A DNA stretch of 9,528 nt from Anaerolineaceae bacterium. GTDB lineage: Bacteria; Chloroflexota; Anaerolineae; Anaerolineales; Anaerolineaceae. A model generated the notes under the pieces. It ran no database searches. It was not told the origin of the DNA and saw nothing but the letters and a program-made list of their open reading frames with translations. Location of the stretch: positions 709 through 10,236 of the forward strand of contig DOEX01000178.1 of NCBI GenBank assembly GCA_003532515.1, read 5' to 3'. Shown piece after piece: positions 1 to 6,016 of this stretch (its first letter is position 1; each line of letters starts with the position of its first letter). Position numbers and translations under genes: made by a program.

Positions 1-204
1 ATGGACATGAGCTTTGCCAACCAGGCTCTGAGCGCAGAATATTTCCTGAAACATCGCGATAGCCTTGAGAAAAAGGTCTACAACGTTCCAGAGGAAATCG
101 ACCGCGAGATCGCGCGCTTGAAATTGTTGTCAATGGGAATTGACATAGACGTTCTGACCGAGGAACAGGTGAAATACCTGGGTTCCTGGGAAGAAGGAAC
201 CTAA
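1..204 (+). CDS. ahcY: Adenosylhomocysteinase, C-terminal end (partial, 5' truncated by window)
   Basis: This is the last 67 residues of S-adenosyl-L-homocysteine hydrolase, the cytosolic NAD-dependent enzyme that splits S-adenosylhomocysteine into adenosine and homocysteine and so keeps methylation reactions running. The visible part starts at the hallmark MDMSFANQAL, the end of the NAD-binding lobe. It continues through LEKKVYNVPEEIDREIARLK and ends in LTEEQVKYLGSWEEGT. The ATG at base 1 is an internal Met in the MDMSFANQ motif, so the true start lies upstream of the window. The protein ends without the PFKPDHYRY-type tail of eukaryotic and many bacterial enzymes, which places it with the shorter Thermotoga/archaeal-type form. 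A strong terminator follows 20 bp after the stop. Identity is very secure from this signature; only the upstream part is unseen. Confidence 0.95.
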   Translation: MDMSFANQALSAEYFLKHRDSLEKKVYNVPEEIDREIARLKLLSMGIDIDVLTEEQVKYLGSWEEGT

Positions 205-223
205 ACCGATCTTAGTTGAATTG

Positions 224-257
224 AAAACCCCTCAGTGTAAGATGTGAGGGGTTTTTT
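224..257 (+). terminator. Intrinsic terminator of ahcY
   Basis: Perfect 11-bp arms AAAACCCCTCA (224-234) and TGAGGGGTTTT (245-255) enclose a 10-nt loop and run into a T tract at 252-257. The left arm begins with four A's, so the hairpin may also work weakly on the opposite strand. Confidence 0.9.
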
Positions 258-276
258 GCTTATTGGAATTTAAAAC

Positions 277-300
277 AAAAAGCCGACTAAGGTCGGCTTT
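277..300 (-). terminator. Intrinsic terminator of recA
   Basis: Perfect 9-bp arms AAAGCCGAC (279-287) and GTCGGCTTT (292-300) surround a 4-nt loop. Read on the minus strand the hairpin is followed by T5, G and T4. It lies 11 bp past the recA stop and back-to-back with the ahcY terminator, so the two convergent genes are insulated. Confidence 0.88.
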
Positions 301-311
301 GGTGATGATTA

Positions 312-1409
312 TTATTCTTGGTCGTCGGTGTTCTCTTCATCTGCACTGGGATCAAAGCTCTGCTGCAGTTGGTTAGTCTCTGCCAAACCTCGAACAGTCT
401 CTTCAATTACTAGCCTGAGATCCGGATTTTGGCTGAGGTAGTTTTTAGAAGCTTCCCGCCCTTGCCCAAGCCGTTGGTCTTTGTAAGAGTAGAAAGAGCC
501 GCGTTTGTCGATGACTTCGAGATTGGTTGCCAGGTCAAGGATATCACCTGACTTGGAGATGCCTTCGTTGTACATAATGTCAAATTCAGCAGTGCGGAAA
601 GGTGCGGAGACCTTGTTTTTAACGACCCGGACGCGTACACGGTTGCCAACGATCTCAGCGCCGACTTTGATCGACTGTACACGGCGCACATCCAAGCGAA
701 CTGAAGCATAGAACTTGAGTGCGTTTCCACCTGTTGTGGTCTCTGGATTGCCGTACATAGAGCCGATTTTTTGACGCAGTTGATTGGTGAAGATGACTGC
801 AGTTTTGGTCTGGCTAATGGCGCCAGACAGCTTGCGCATAGCCTGGGACATTAAACGAGCCTGTGTACCCATAGTGGCGTCGCCCATGTCACCTTCAATT
901 TCAGAACGGGGAACTAGTGCTGCGACTGAATCAACCACTACCAGGTCTACCGCACCAGATCGTACCAGAGTCTCTGCGATTTCCAGTGCCTGCTCGCCAG
1001 TATCGGGTTGAGAAATGAGTAGTTCATCAACTTTGACACCGCATCGAGCGGCATACGTAGGGTCAAGAGCATGCTCCATATCAATGAAAGCTGCAGTTCC
1101 GCCCTGTGCCTGGCATTCAGCCACAATGTGCTGACAGATGGTGGTCTTGCCGGAAGATTCTGGACCAAAGATTTCGGTAATACGAGCCTTGGGTATTCCG
1201 CCCACACCCAGGGCTACATCCAGCGACAGGGAACCAGTCGGGATCGAAGCAACCTGCATGTGGGTGGCTTCACCCAGTCGCATAATGGAGCCTTCTCCGT
1301 ATTTTTTTACAATATCGTGCAAAGCACGATCCAGGACGGCTTTTTTTGCTTCTTCAAGGTTTGGGTCAGAAGCATTCAGTGGGGTAGTTGTTTTTTTCTT
1401 GGTTGCCAT
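312..1409 (-). CDS. recA: Recombinase RecA
   Basis: RecA polymerises on single-stranded DNA, drives homologous strand exchange and, when activated, stimulates LexA self-cleavage in the SOS response. The 365-residue product has the normal family length. Counting from the chosen start, the sequence shows a lysine-rich N-terminal helix, Walker A GPESSGKT at 82-89, Glu112 in the DMEHALD motif, and Walker B LVVVD at 156-160. The FTNQLRQKIG motif with the DNA-binding L2 loop spans about 207-226, followed by TTTGGNALKFY (224-234) and an acidic C-terminal tail ending DEENTDDQE. I start at the ATG at 1409-1407 because GGAG (1418-1415) sits 5 nt upstream. The in-frame GTG two codons earlier overlaps that Shine-Dalgarno and is unlikely to be used. 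The gene has its own promoter with a candidate LexA box and its own terminator, and lies downstream of the DUF1015 gene. No recX is visible next to it. Confidence 0.98.
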   Translation of the reverse strand: MATKKKTTTPLNASDPNLEEAKKAVLDRALHDIVKKYGEGSIMRLGEATHMQVASIPTGSLSLDVALGVGGIPKARITEIFGPESSGKTTICQHIVAECQAQGGTAAFIDMEHALDPTYAARCGVKVDELLISQPDTGEQALEIAETLVRSGAVDLVVVDSVAALVPRSEIEGDMGDATMGTQARLMSQAMRKLSGAISQTKTAVIFTNQLRQKIGSMYGNPETTTGGNALKFYASVRLDVRRVQSIKVGAEIVGNRVRVRVVKNKVSAPFRTAEFDIMYNEGISKSGDILDLATNLEVIDKRGSFYSYKDQRLGQGREASKNYLSQNPDLRLVIEETVRGLAETNQLQQSFDPSADEENTDDQE

Positions 1410-1440
1410 GGTCACTCCGGTTAATAGTTGCTTTCAATTA

Positions 1441-1468
1441 AATATAGCACAATTGTTCGATGAGTCAA
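1441..1468 (-). promoter_or_regulatory. recA promoter with extended -10
   Basis: On the minus strand, a -35 TTGACT (1468-1463) and a -10 TATATT (1446-1441) are separated by 16 bp. The bases TGC directly before the -10 make it an extended -10. Transcription would begin about 25 nt before the recA ATG. The spacer holds the candidate SOS operator listed separately. Confidence 0.7.
1446..1459 (-). promoter_or_regulatory. Candidate LexA (SOS) box in the recA promoter
   Basis: CGAACAATTGTGCT on the minus strand resembles the Gram-positive-type SOS operator core GAAC-N4-GTTC, with one core mismatch (GTGC for GTTC). It lies between the -35 and -10 and touches the -10, where repressor binding would block RNA polymerase. 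A Gram-positive-type box is known for Dehalococcoides, a member of Chloroflexota. The site is inferred from sequence and position only. Confidence 0.55.
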
Positions 1469-1476
1469 GAGCTGTA

Positions 1477-2796
1477 TTAGTTAATAATACGGCGGGCCTC
1501 AAGGTAGAAACGCTTATCTTTGGCATGTCCTATCGAAAAAGTTTTTCTGGGCAAAGAGCCATCCAGGATAACCGATTTGAAGAAATTGTCTTTTTTGATG
1601 GGAGGAACAAAGAAGCCGACATTTCCAGGCTGCTGGCTTAGCTTATCCAGCACATCATCGCCGTGGACATAGTCTATTTCAGCGTCTGAATTTTTCTTGA
1701 TATACCCATCGAGAAACTCCTGGATACTGCCTACAGACAGATTGCTTTTGGGGGCAGTCAGTTCAATGACACGGTATTCCCCATTCGTAATCATTCCAAA
1801 GCGTTGTTTCCCTGCTGAAGTCGTTAAAACCAATTCTTTCATAGTATTGAAATCACGGACAGTCAGGATTTCATAATTTGGTTCAAAATATTTGGTGACT
1901 AAATAAGCAAACCCGTCGCCAACATTAAACATTACACGGTGGATCGGTTCGAATTTGAGAGAAGGATCATGTAAATTGACCAATTCAACCAGAGCATAAC
2001 GGGCAGGATGGTCCATACCTACAGTTGGTTTAAGTTCTTCCCAAATGCTCTTGGCTGTCGCCAACGAGTGGTTTCCGTCTCCAACGGCAAAAAGAAGGGG
2101 ATGACTTTGATCAACTTTGCCATAACGTGCCTGATAATTCATGGGGTCAAGCAGACCAGCGAGGTGGTCAATAACTGCATCCAAGGTCTCAGGATCTTTG
2201 ACGAAATGACCGGTAACATGACCACTGCCTTCCATAAGATCGAAATCGTAAGCAAGAGGTAGAACATCTTTTTGTTCAAGGATCGGGGCAAGGACGGAGA
2301 AATCTGGATCATCATACAACACAAGGATATGAGGAAGCTCCAGGGGAGCACCTCGGCGTACCTGCATGCGTGGTGGCAGCCGGTCCAGGATTGTGCCTTC
2401 GGTCGCACGAATTAAGGACTGAGAACCTTTGTTGAAATCGTATGTTTCAAGATCCAACGCGACAATCAATCCAGTCTGGGTCGCCTCACCAACGCTTCTT
2501 TCAACCAACACGAAGCCATTATGAGATTCGAGCAGACCAGAATCGAGATACTCATGCATTTTTGCTTGCGAAAATTGAATTCTTTCGCTCTTATCGGGTC
2601 TGGTCAACCAGGCTTCAGGCAGGATCAGATGGTAGGTCGATGGAGCGTCACCAACCGTCGCAGCGACACGCTCCCAGTATTCCGGTTCTGATGTGAACTG
2701 ATCGCAGGCAATTACCGCCCATTTGTGAAGGTCAACATCTTGACTCGGCAGAAGTATTTCCGGAACCTGGATTCCAAATTTTTCAGCATTTGTCAT
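1477..2796 (-). CDS. DUF1015 family protein (ParB/sulfiredoxin-like fold predicted)
   Basis: A 439-residue cytosolic protein of the DUF1015 family with no signal peptide or membrane segment. The diagnostic VGDGNHSLATAK motif is at 238-249, a local variant of the family's usual DGHHR-type motif. Other segments typical of this subgroup are CDQFTSEPEYWE (31-42), IRATEGTILDRLPPR (129-143), ELVNLHDPSLKFEPIHRVMF (271-290) and PRKTFSIGHAKDKRFYLEAR (416-435). The family is related to ParB-like and free-serine-kinase (SerK) proteins, which suggests nucleotide binding or phosphotransfer, but the function of this subgroup is unknown to me. The ATG is supported by an AAAAGGA Shine-Dalgarno 7 nt upstream. 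It lies 60 bp downstream of degV on the same strand and is probably co-transcribed with it. The recA promoter begins right after its stop codon. Confidence 0.88.
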   Translation of the reverse strand: MTNAEKFGIQVPEILLPSQDVDLHKWAVIACDQFTSEPEYWERVAATVGDAPSTYHLILPEAWLTRPDKSERIQFSQAKMHEYLDSGLLESHNGFVLVERSVGEATQTGLIVALDLETYDFNKGSQSLIRATEGTILDRLPPRMQVRRGAPLELPHILVLYDDPDFSVLAPILEQKDVLPLAYDFDLMEGSGHVTGHFVKDPETLDAVIDHLAGLLDPMNYQARYGKVDQSHPLLFAVGDGNHSLATAKSIWEELKPTVGMDHPARYALVELVNLHDPSLKFEPIHRVMFNVGDGFAYLVTKYFEPNYEILTVRDFNTMKELVLTTSAGKQRFGMITNGEYRVIELTAPKSNLSVGSIQEFLDGYIKKNSDAEIDYVHGDDVLDKLSQQPGNVGFFVPPIKKDNFFKSVILDGSLPRKTFSIGHAKDKRFYLEARRIIN

Positions 2797-2825
2797 GGGA
2801 AAGTCCTTTTTTAGGTGAGTTTCCC
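2797..2825 (-). promoter_or_regulatory. Possible hairpin covering the DUF1015 ribosome binding site
   Basis: In the minus-strand RNA, GGGAAA (2825-2820) can pair with TTTCCC (2802-2797), which directly abuts the start codon. An inner TCaCC/GGA pairing is possible as well, and the Shine-Dalgarno AAAAGGA lies inside. The arms are short, so translational control is only a possibility. Confidence 0.3.
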
Positions 2826-2856
2826 TAATTGTAACAGAGCAAACTGAAAGACTGGC

Positions 2857-3711
2857 TTACTTTTTCTCCGGCAGGTAAACCAAACCAACGGTGCCTGGTC
2901 CGGTGTGATTGCCGATGACCGGGCTGATCTCGCTTACAAGCTCGTTCTTGATTTTAAAATGTTGGCGGGCAGTTGTGACTATTTCTTCGCTTAACTTCGG
3001 CGAATTTGTAGAGAGCACGCCAAGGTATTCGACGCGTCCTTGTTTGCCAAGATCTGCTTCTGCAATCTCAAAAACACGTTTGATCGCTTTTGAGAAAGTG
3101 CGTACTTTTTCCTGAGGGACGATAGCTCCATTTTGAAGTTTGAGAATGGGCTTTAAGTTCAGGGCTGTACCCAGGAAGCGGGATGCAGCTCCAATACGTC
3201 CACCTCTGTGGAGGAACTCGAGTGTATCAACTACAAACAGGGTTTGGATACGTTCCGAGATGTCTGTTGCCAGGTTTTTACATTCCAACAAGGTTGCGCC
3301 TTTGAGAGCCGCATCAGAGGTCATCATTGCCATGATTGCTAAAGGCAGCGAAGTTTGAAGTGAATTCAAAATAATTATCCGGTCTTTTGGAAAATCTTCG
3401 GCGCCTTGAATTGCCGAGTCAAAAGTGCTTGAGAGTTTTGATGATATTACCATGGTCAGAATGTCATAGCCTTGATCCAACAATTGTTTATAAACCTCAG
3501 CGAAGGCACTAGGGGAGGGTTGGGAGGTTGTCGGCATGGACTTCGATGACTTCAACCGTTCGTAAAATTGCTGAGGGGTGATGTCTATGCCGTCTAAATA
3601 GGTCTGACCATCCCAGTTAACGGAAAGAGGTACGATGGTAAGCTTTTGTTGCTCGGCAATGGACGAGGGAATGGCGGCAGTACTGTCAGTAACGATTGCG
3701 ACTTTGTTCAT
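2857..3711 (-). CDS. degV: DegV family (FakB-type) fatty-acid-binding protein
   Basis: A 284-residue, full-length DegV/FakB-fold protein. In characterised relatives FakB binds a fatty acid and presents its carboxylate to the kinase FakA for phosphorylation, feeding exogenous fatty acids into phospholipid synthesis. The motifs appear in order: TDST (8-11), YLDGIDI (38-44), PTTSQPSP (60-67), SSKLSSTFDSA (90-100), VDTLEFLHRGGRI (161-173) and the C-terminal GNHTGPGTVGL (267-277). The ATG has GGAG 9 nt upstream (3724-3721). It is the first gene of the minus-strand block, followed after 60 bp by DUF1015. No fakA/DAK2-type kinase gene is visible here, so a partner must be encoded elsewhere if the role holds. 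The family is certain; the ligand and partner are inferred. Confidence 0.93.
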   Translation of the reverse strand: MNKVAIVTDSTAAIPSSIAEQQKLTIVPLSVNWDGQTYLDGIDITPQQFYERLKSSKSMPTTSQPSPSAFAEVYKQLLDQGYDILTMVISSKLSSTFDSAIQGAEDFPKDRIIILNSLQTSLPLAIMAMMTSDAALKGATLLECKNLATDISERIQTLFVVDTLEFLHRGGRIGAASRFLGTALNLKPILKLQNGAIVPQEKVRTFSKAIKRVFEIAEADLGKQGRVEYLGVLSTNSPKLSEEIVTTARQHFKIKNELVSEISPVIGNHTGPGTVGLVYLPEKK

Positions 3712-3737
3712 AGTATGTATCTCCTAAGCAGATAAAA

Positions 3738-3769
3738 CACCAATTGGTTAACAGAGTTACATATTGGTG
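3738..3769. promoter_or_regulatory. Clustered ATTGGTG half-sites upstream of degV (candidate operator)
   Basis: ACCAATTGGT (3739-3748) is a perfect 10-bp palindrome. A further ATTGGTG at 3763-3769 is the inverse of CACCAAT at 3738-3744. These give three copies of the same half-site within 32 bp, centred 27-58 bp before the degV start codon. This layout suits a dimeric repressor, but no regulator is identified. Confidence 0.35.
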
Positions 3770-3815
3770 CGTAAACAAGGGATCAAAATGTTCTGACTTT
3801 GCTGTAGAACTCATT

Positions 3816-3910
3816 GTACGGATGGGTCTCTATTGCCCTGAAAGGGTAAGTCCATCCGCTATGTTATCCGTGAGGGCAATTGCGGCGGGAGCAAGCCCCT
3901 GCCGTACGGA
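3816..3910. repeat. Structured intergenic element bracketed by GTACGGA direct repeats
   Basis: GTACGGA occurs at 3816-3822 and again at 3904-3910. Between and across them are several inverted repeats. CGGATGG (3819-3825) pairs with CCATCCG (3852-3858), enclosing the hairpin TTGCCCT-gaa-AGGGTAA (3833-3849). ATTGCCCT (3832-3839) is the inverse of AGGGCAAT (3873-3880). A GC-rich hairpin GGCGGGAGC/GCCCCTGCC lies at 3884-3903. There is no T tract after these hairpins on either strand, so they do not look like terminators. The appearance is that of a dispersed palindromic intergenic repeat, but a second copy is not in the window. Confidence 0.5.
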
Positions 3911-3931
3911 AAAACATTCTAACTCGCGTCT

Positions 3932-4034
3932 GTCTTCCTGAGCTTTTTTTCGCAGGACTCTTCGAGTGCGAAGGATCTTCTCGTTGGCAGACGCAGAGTC
4001 AGTCGAAGGTTAAGATCCTTCACCTCAGGATGAC
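3932..4034. mobile_element. MITE-like palindromic element with 11-bp terminal inverted repeats
   Basis: The ends GTCTTCCTGAG (3932-3942) and CTCAGGATGAC (4024-4034) are inverted repeats matching at 10 of 11 positions. Inside are perfect 10-bp inverted arms GAAGGATCTT (3970-3979) and AAGATCCTTC (4012-4021), and a small CTTCG-agtg-CGAAG hairpin (3960-3973). The 103-bp element encodes nothing. Its ends resemble the GTCATYCTGAG-type intergenic repeats found dispersed in several bacterial phyla, which I recall only in general terms. A mobilising transposase is not present here and mobility is inferred. Confidence 0.55.
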
Positions 4035-4167
4035 AAGAACCACAAAGAATGACAAGAGCCCTAAAAAATGACAAGAGCCCTAAAAAATGACAAGGTGCCC
4101 GTAAAATGACAAGGTGCCCGTAAAATGACAAGCAACTCAGGAATGAATCACTGCCACCTGGATGACA
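4030..4167. repeat. 19-bp tandem repeat array (ATGACAAG-N11), five exact-length units plus decayed units
   Basis: Units begin at 4030, 4049, 4068, 4087 and 4106, each 19 bp and each opening with ATGACAAG. Units 2 and 3 are identical (tail AGCCCTAAAAA) and units 4 and 5 are identical (tail GTGCCCGTAAA), while unit 1 differs. Degenerate units follow at 4125 (18 bp) and 4143 (19 bp), and a final ATGACA lies at 4162-4167. The first unit overlaps the right end of the MITE-like element, so the array appears to derive from that tip. With no long unique spacers it is not a CRISPR. It stops 3 bp before the ffh -35 box. Confidence 0.85.
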
Positions 4168-4170
4168 TTA

Positions 4171-4200
4171 TTGCGAACTTTCTCCTTGTTAAGGTATCAT
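4171..4200 (+). promoter_or_regulatory. Predicted ffh promoter
   Basis: TTGCGA (4171-4176) and TATCAT (4195-4200) are spaced by 18 bp, which places the transcript start about 20 nt before the ffh ATG. The -10 matches consensus at five of six positions and the -35 at four. The tandem array ends immediately upstream. Confidence 0.5.
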
Positions 4201-4226
4201 AAGAAAAAATTAAAAGAGAAGTATCT

Positions 4227-5552
4227 ATGTTCGAGAGTTTATCTGAAAAACTTACCGCTGTATTTGACAACCTGAAGCGGCGGGGAAAACTTAGTGAAGA
4301 TGATGTTGACCTCGCCATGCGCGAGGTGAAATTAGCTTTGCTTGAAGCTGATGTTAACTATGCTGTGGTGCGCTCTTTTACCAACAGGGTGAAAGAAAGA
4401 GCAATTGGGTCTGAGGTTTCAAAAGCACTTAACCCGGCTCAAATGGTTATCAAAATAGTCAACGAAGAATTGATCAGTACGCTTGGACAGCCGGTTGATC
4501 TGAACCTGAAAGGCGAGAGACCACACGTGTTGATGCTGGTAGGTTTGCAAGGCTCAGGTAAGACAACGGCAGCAGCGAAGATTGCAAAAAAGCTGCGCGC
4601 CTCTGGGGAACGGGTCATGTTGGTTGCCGCAGACATTTATCGCCCGGCTGCTATCAAACAACTACAGACATTAGGCGAACGTATCGACGTTCCAGTTTTT
4701 ACGCTGCCAGGCGCACATCCAATCCAGATTGCCAAAGAAGCCAAACAAAGTGCTCGCAATGGTAGCTATAGTGTTGTGATCATTGACACAGCGGGGCGTT
4801 CCCAACTGGACAATGAGTTAATGGAAGAACTGGTTGGTATCAACCAGGCTGTGACCGCCAATGAAATCTTGCTGGTGGTTGATTCGATGATTGGTCAGGA
4901 AGCGCTCAATGTTGCCAAGGGATTTCACAAAGAAATCCCACTCACGGGTTTGGTTTTCACCAAGATCGATGGTGACGCTCGTGGTGGTGCCGCCATCTCG
5001 ATCCGGGAAGTGACTGGTATTCCCATCAAATTCTTGGGAACGGGTGAGGGGCTGGATGCCCTGGAAGTCTTTGACCCAACCCGGATTTCTAACCGCATCC
5101 TGGGAATGGGTGACATACTGGGTCTGATCGAAAAGGCAGAAGCAGCTTATACCGGCGATATCGACACCAAAGAAGCAGAAAGAATGCTCACAGGTCAGTT
5201 TACGCTTGAGGATTTCGCCAAGCAGCTGCGCCAGATGAAAAAAATGGGTCCGATTTCTCAGTTGCTGGGCATGCTGCCCGGTCAGCTGAGTGCTGTAGCG
5301 AAATCTGTAGATCCAAACGAAGCGGAAGGGCAGCTTAAAACGGTAGAAGCGATCATCAATTCCATGACTCCAGCCGAAAGGCGCGACCCCAGGTTATTGA
5401 ATGCCAGCCGACGGCGTAGGATAGCCGCAGGGTCAGGAAAAGATGTGCAGGATGTCAATCGATTAATGAAACAATTTCGCGATATACAAAAGTTAATGAA
5501 GTCTTTCCAAAAAACGGGTGGTCGTGGTAATATTGGTAGGTTATTTAAGTAA
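4227..5552 (+). CDS. ffh: Signal recognition particle GTPase Ffh
   Basis: Ffh (SRP54) binds signal sequences of nascent membrane and secreted proteins together with the SRP RNA, and delivers the ribosome to the receptor FtsY. The 441-residue protein is of normal length. Its N domain spans about 1-95. The G domain carries P-loop GLQGSGKT (106-113), DIYRPAA (136-142), DTAGR (187-191) and TKIDGDARGG (245-254). The methionine-rich M domain from about 295 includes the SRP-RNA-binding SRRRRIAAGSG (394-404) and a basic GRGNIGRLFK tail. The ATG has only a weak purine-rich Shine-Dalgarno (GAGAAG, 4216-4221). It heads the plus-strand cluster and is divergent from degV. An SRP RNA gene was not recognised in the window. 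Confidence 0.98.
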   Translation: MFESLSEKLTAVFDNLKRRGKLSEDDVDLAMREVKLALLEADVNYAVVRSFTNRVKERAIGSEVSKALNPAQMVIKIVNEELISTLGQPVDLNLKGERPHVLMLVGLQGSGKTTAAAKIAKKLRASGERVMLVAADIYRPAAIKQLQTLGERIDVPVFTLPGAHPIQIAKEAKQSARNGSYSVVIIDTAGRSQLDNELMEELVGINQAVTANEILLVVDSMIGQEALNVAKGFHKEIPLTGLVFTKIDGDARGGAAISIREVTGIPIKFLGTGEGLDALEVFDPTRISNRILGMGDILGLIEKAEAAYTGDIDTKEAERMLTGQFTLEDFAKQLRQMKKMGPISQLLGMLPGQLSAVAKSVDPNEAEGQLKTVEAIINSMTPAERRDPRLLNASRRRRIAAGSGKDVQDVNRLMKQFRDIQKLMKSFQKTGGRGNIGRLFK

Positions 5553-5652
5553 TTACGGATTAGAATAAGGAAATGCCCCTTCAGCATCTCTCAGCCTTAA
5601 ACTGAAGCCGGATTAATTTTTTAGGAAAAGAATTTAAGGAGCAAATTGTAAG

Positions 5653-5991
5653 ATGGTACGAATTCGCTTACGCCGTGTGGGTTCAGCCCACCAACCTCAT
5701 TATCGTGTTGTGGTCGCCGATAAAGAAAGCCCCCGTGATGGTCGCTTTATCGAGATTATCGGTTTCTACAATCCCAGGACTGAACCTGGAACGATTGAAC
5801 TGAATGAGGAAAGAGTATATTATTGGTTAAATGTTGGTGCACAGCCTTCAGAATCCGTTCAGAAGTTGTTTAAGGTTGTTAAACTTGATGAGCGTTTTGA
5901 GCGCTTAAAGGCTGGCGAAGACCAAAAAGCTTTGATCGAAGAAGCAAGCAAGCTTTACCAGGCTCGCGCTGCCAAGATCGTTGCAAAGTAA
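5653..5991 (+). CDS. rpsP: 30S ribosomal protein bS16
   Basis: bS16 is a 16S rRNA-binding protein needed for assembly of the small ribosomal subunit. The product has 112 residues. It opens with the family signature MVRIRLRRVGSAHQPHYRVV and continues with DGRFIEIIGFYNPRT and the YYWLNVGAQPSESV motif. The core ends near residue 80. A charged, probably helical tail of about 30 residues makes it longer than the 82-residue E. coli protein, as is common outside Gammaproteobacteria. AAGGAG (5636-5641) lies 11 nt before the ATG. The gap of 100 bp from ffh contains only a short CTTCAG/CTGAAG inverted repeat. khpA follows 25 bp after its stop. Confidence 0.98.
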   Translation: MVRIRLRRVGSAHQPHYRVVVADKESPRDGRFIEIIGFYNPRTEPGTIELNEERVYYWLNVGAQPSESVQKLFKVVKLDERFERLKAGEDQKALIEEASKLYQARAAKIVAK

Positions 5992-6016
5992 AAGTAGAGT
6001 TATTAAGGATACTAGC

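Larger units (their letters stand above)
3712..4226. other. 515-bp intergenic region between divergent degV and ffh, filled with repeats
   Basis: No credible gene lies here. From degV outward the region contains repeated ATTGGTG half-sites near 3738-3769, a structured element (3816-3910), a palindromic MITE-like element (3932-4034), a 19-bp tandem array (4030-4167) and the ffh promoter (4171-4200). I could not find a convincing degV promoter. Open frames across the region read through the repeats and look nothing like proteins. Confidence 0.8.

Noticed and set aside
1410..1415. GTG start for recA two codons upstream
   Set aside because: The GTG overlaps the GGAG Shine-Dalgarno that is correctly spaced for the ATG at 1409.
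1474..1490. GTATTA/TAATAC inverted repeat at the DUF1015 stop codon as a terminator
   Set aside because: It has a 6-bp AT-only stem without a T run, so it is likely chance.
1138..1641. 167-residue plus-strand open frame
   Set aside because: It lies antisense across the 5' part of recA, the recA promoter and the end of the DUF1015 gene, all better supported on the minus strand.
3758..3786. degV promoter TTGATC-17-TATGTA on the minus strand
   Set aside because: The -10 matches consensus at only three positions. The spacing is right but the evidence is too weak to list.
3919..4131. 70-residue minus-strand open frame across the repeats
   Set aside because: It simply translates the MITE-like element and tandem array, has a repetitive composition, and lacks a Shine-Dalgarno. 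It is not a gene.
4030..4167. Tandem array as a CRISPR
   Set aside because: Units are 19 bp with no unique 30-40 bp spacers, and there are no cas genes nearby; it is a plain tandem repeat.
5579..5607. CTTCAG/CTGAAG inverted repeat between ffh and rpsP as a terminator
   Set aside because: It has only a 6-bp stem with a 17-nt loop and no T tract directly after it, so it is too weak to call.
5981..6016. TTG start extending khpA into rpsP
   Set aside because: The ATG at 6017 has AAGGA at ideal spacing and gives the usual KhpA length; the extension has no family similarity.
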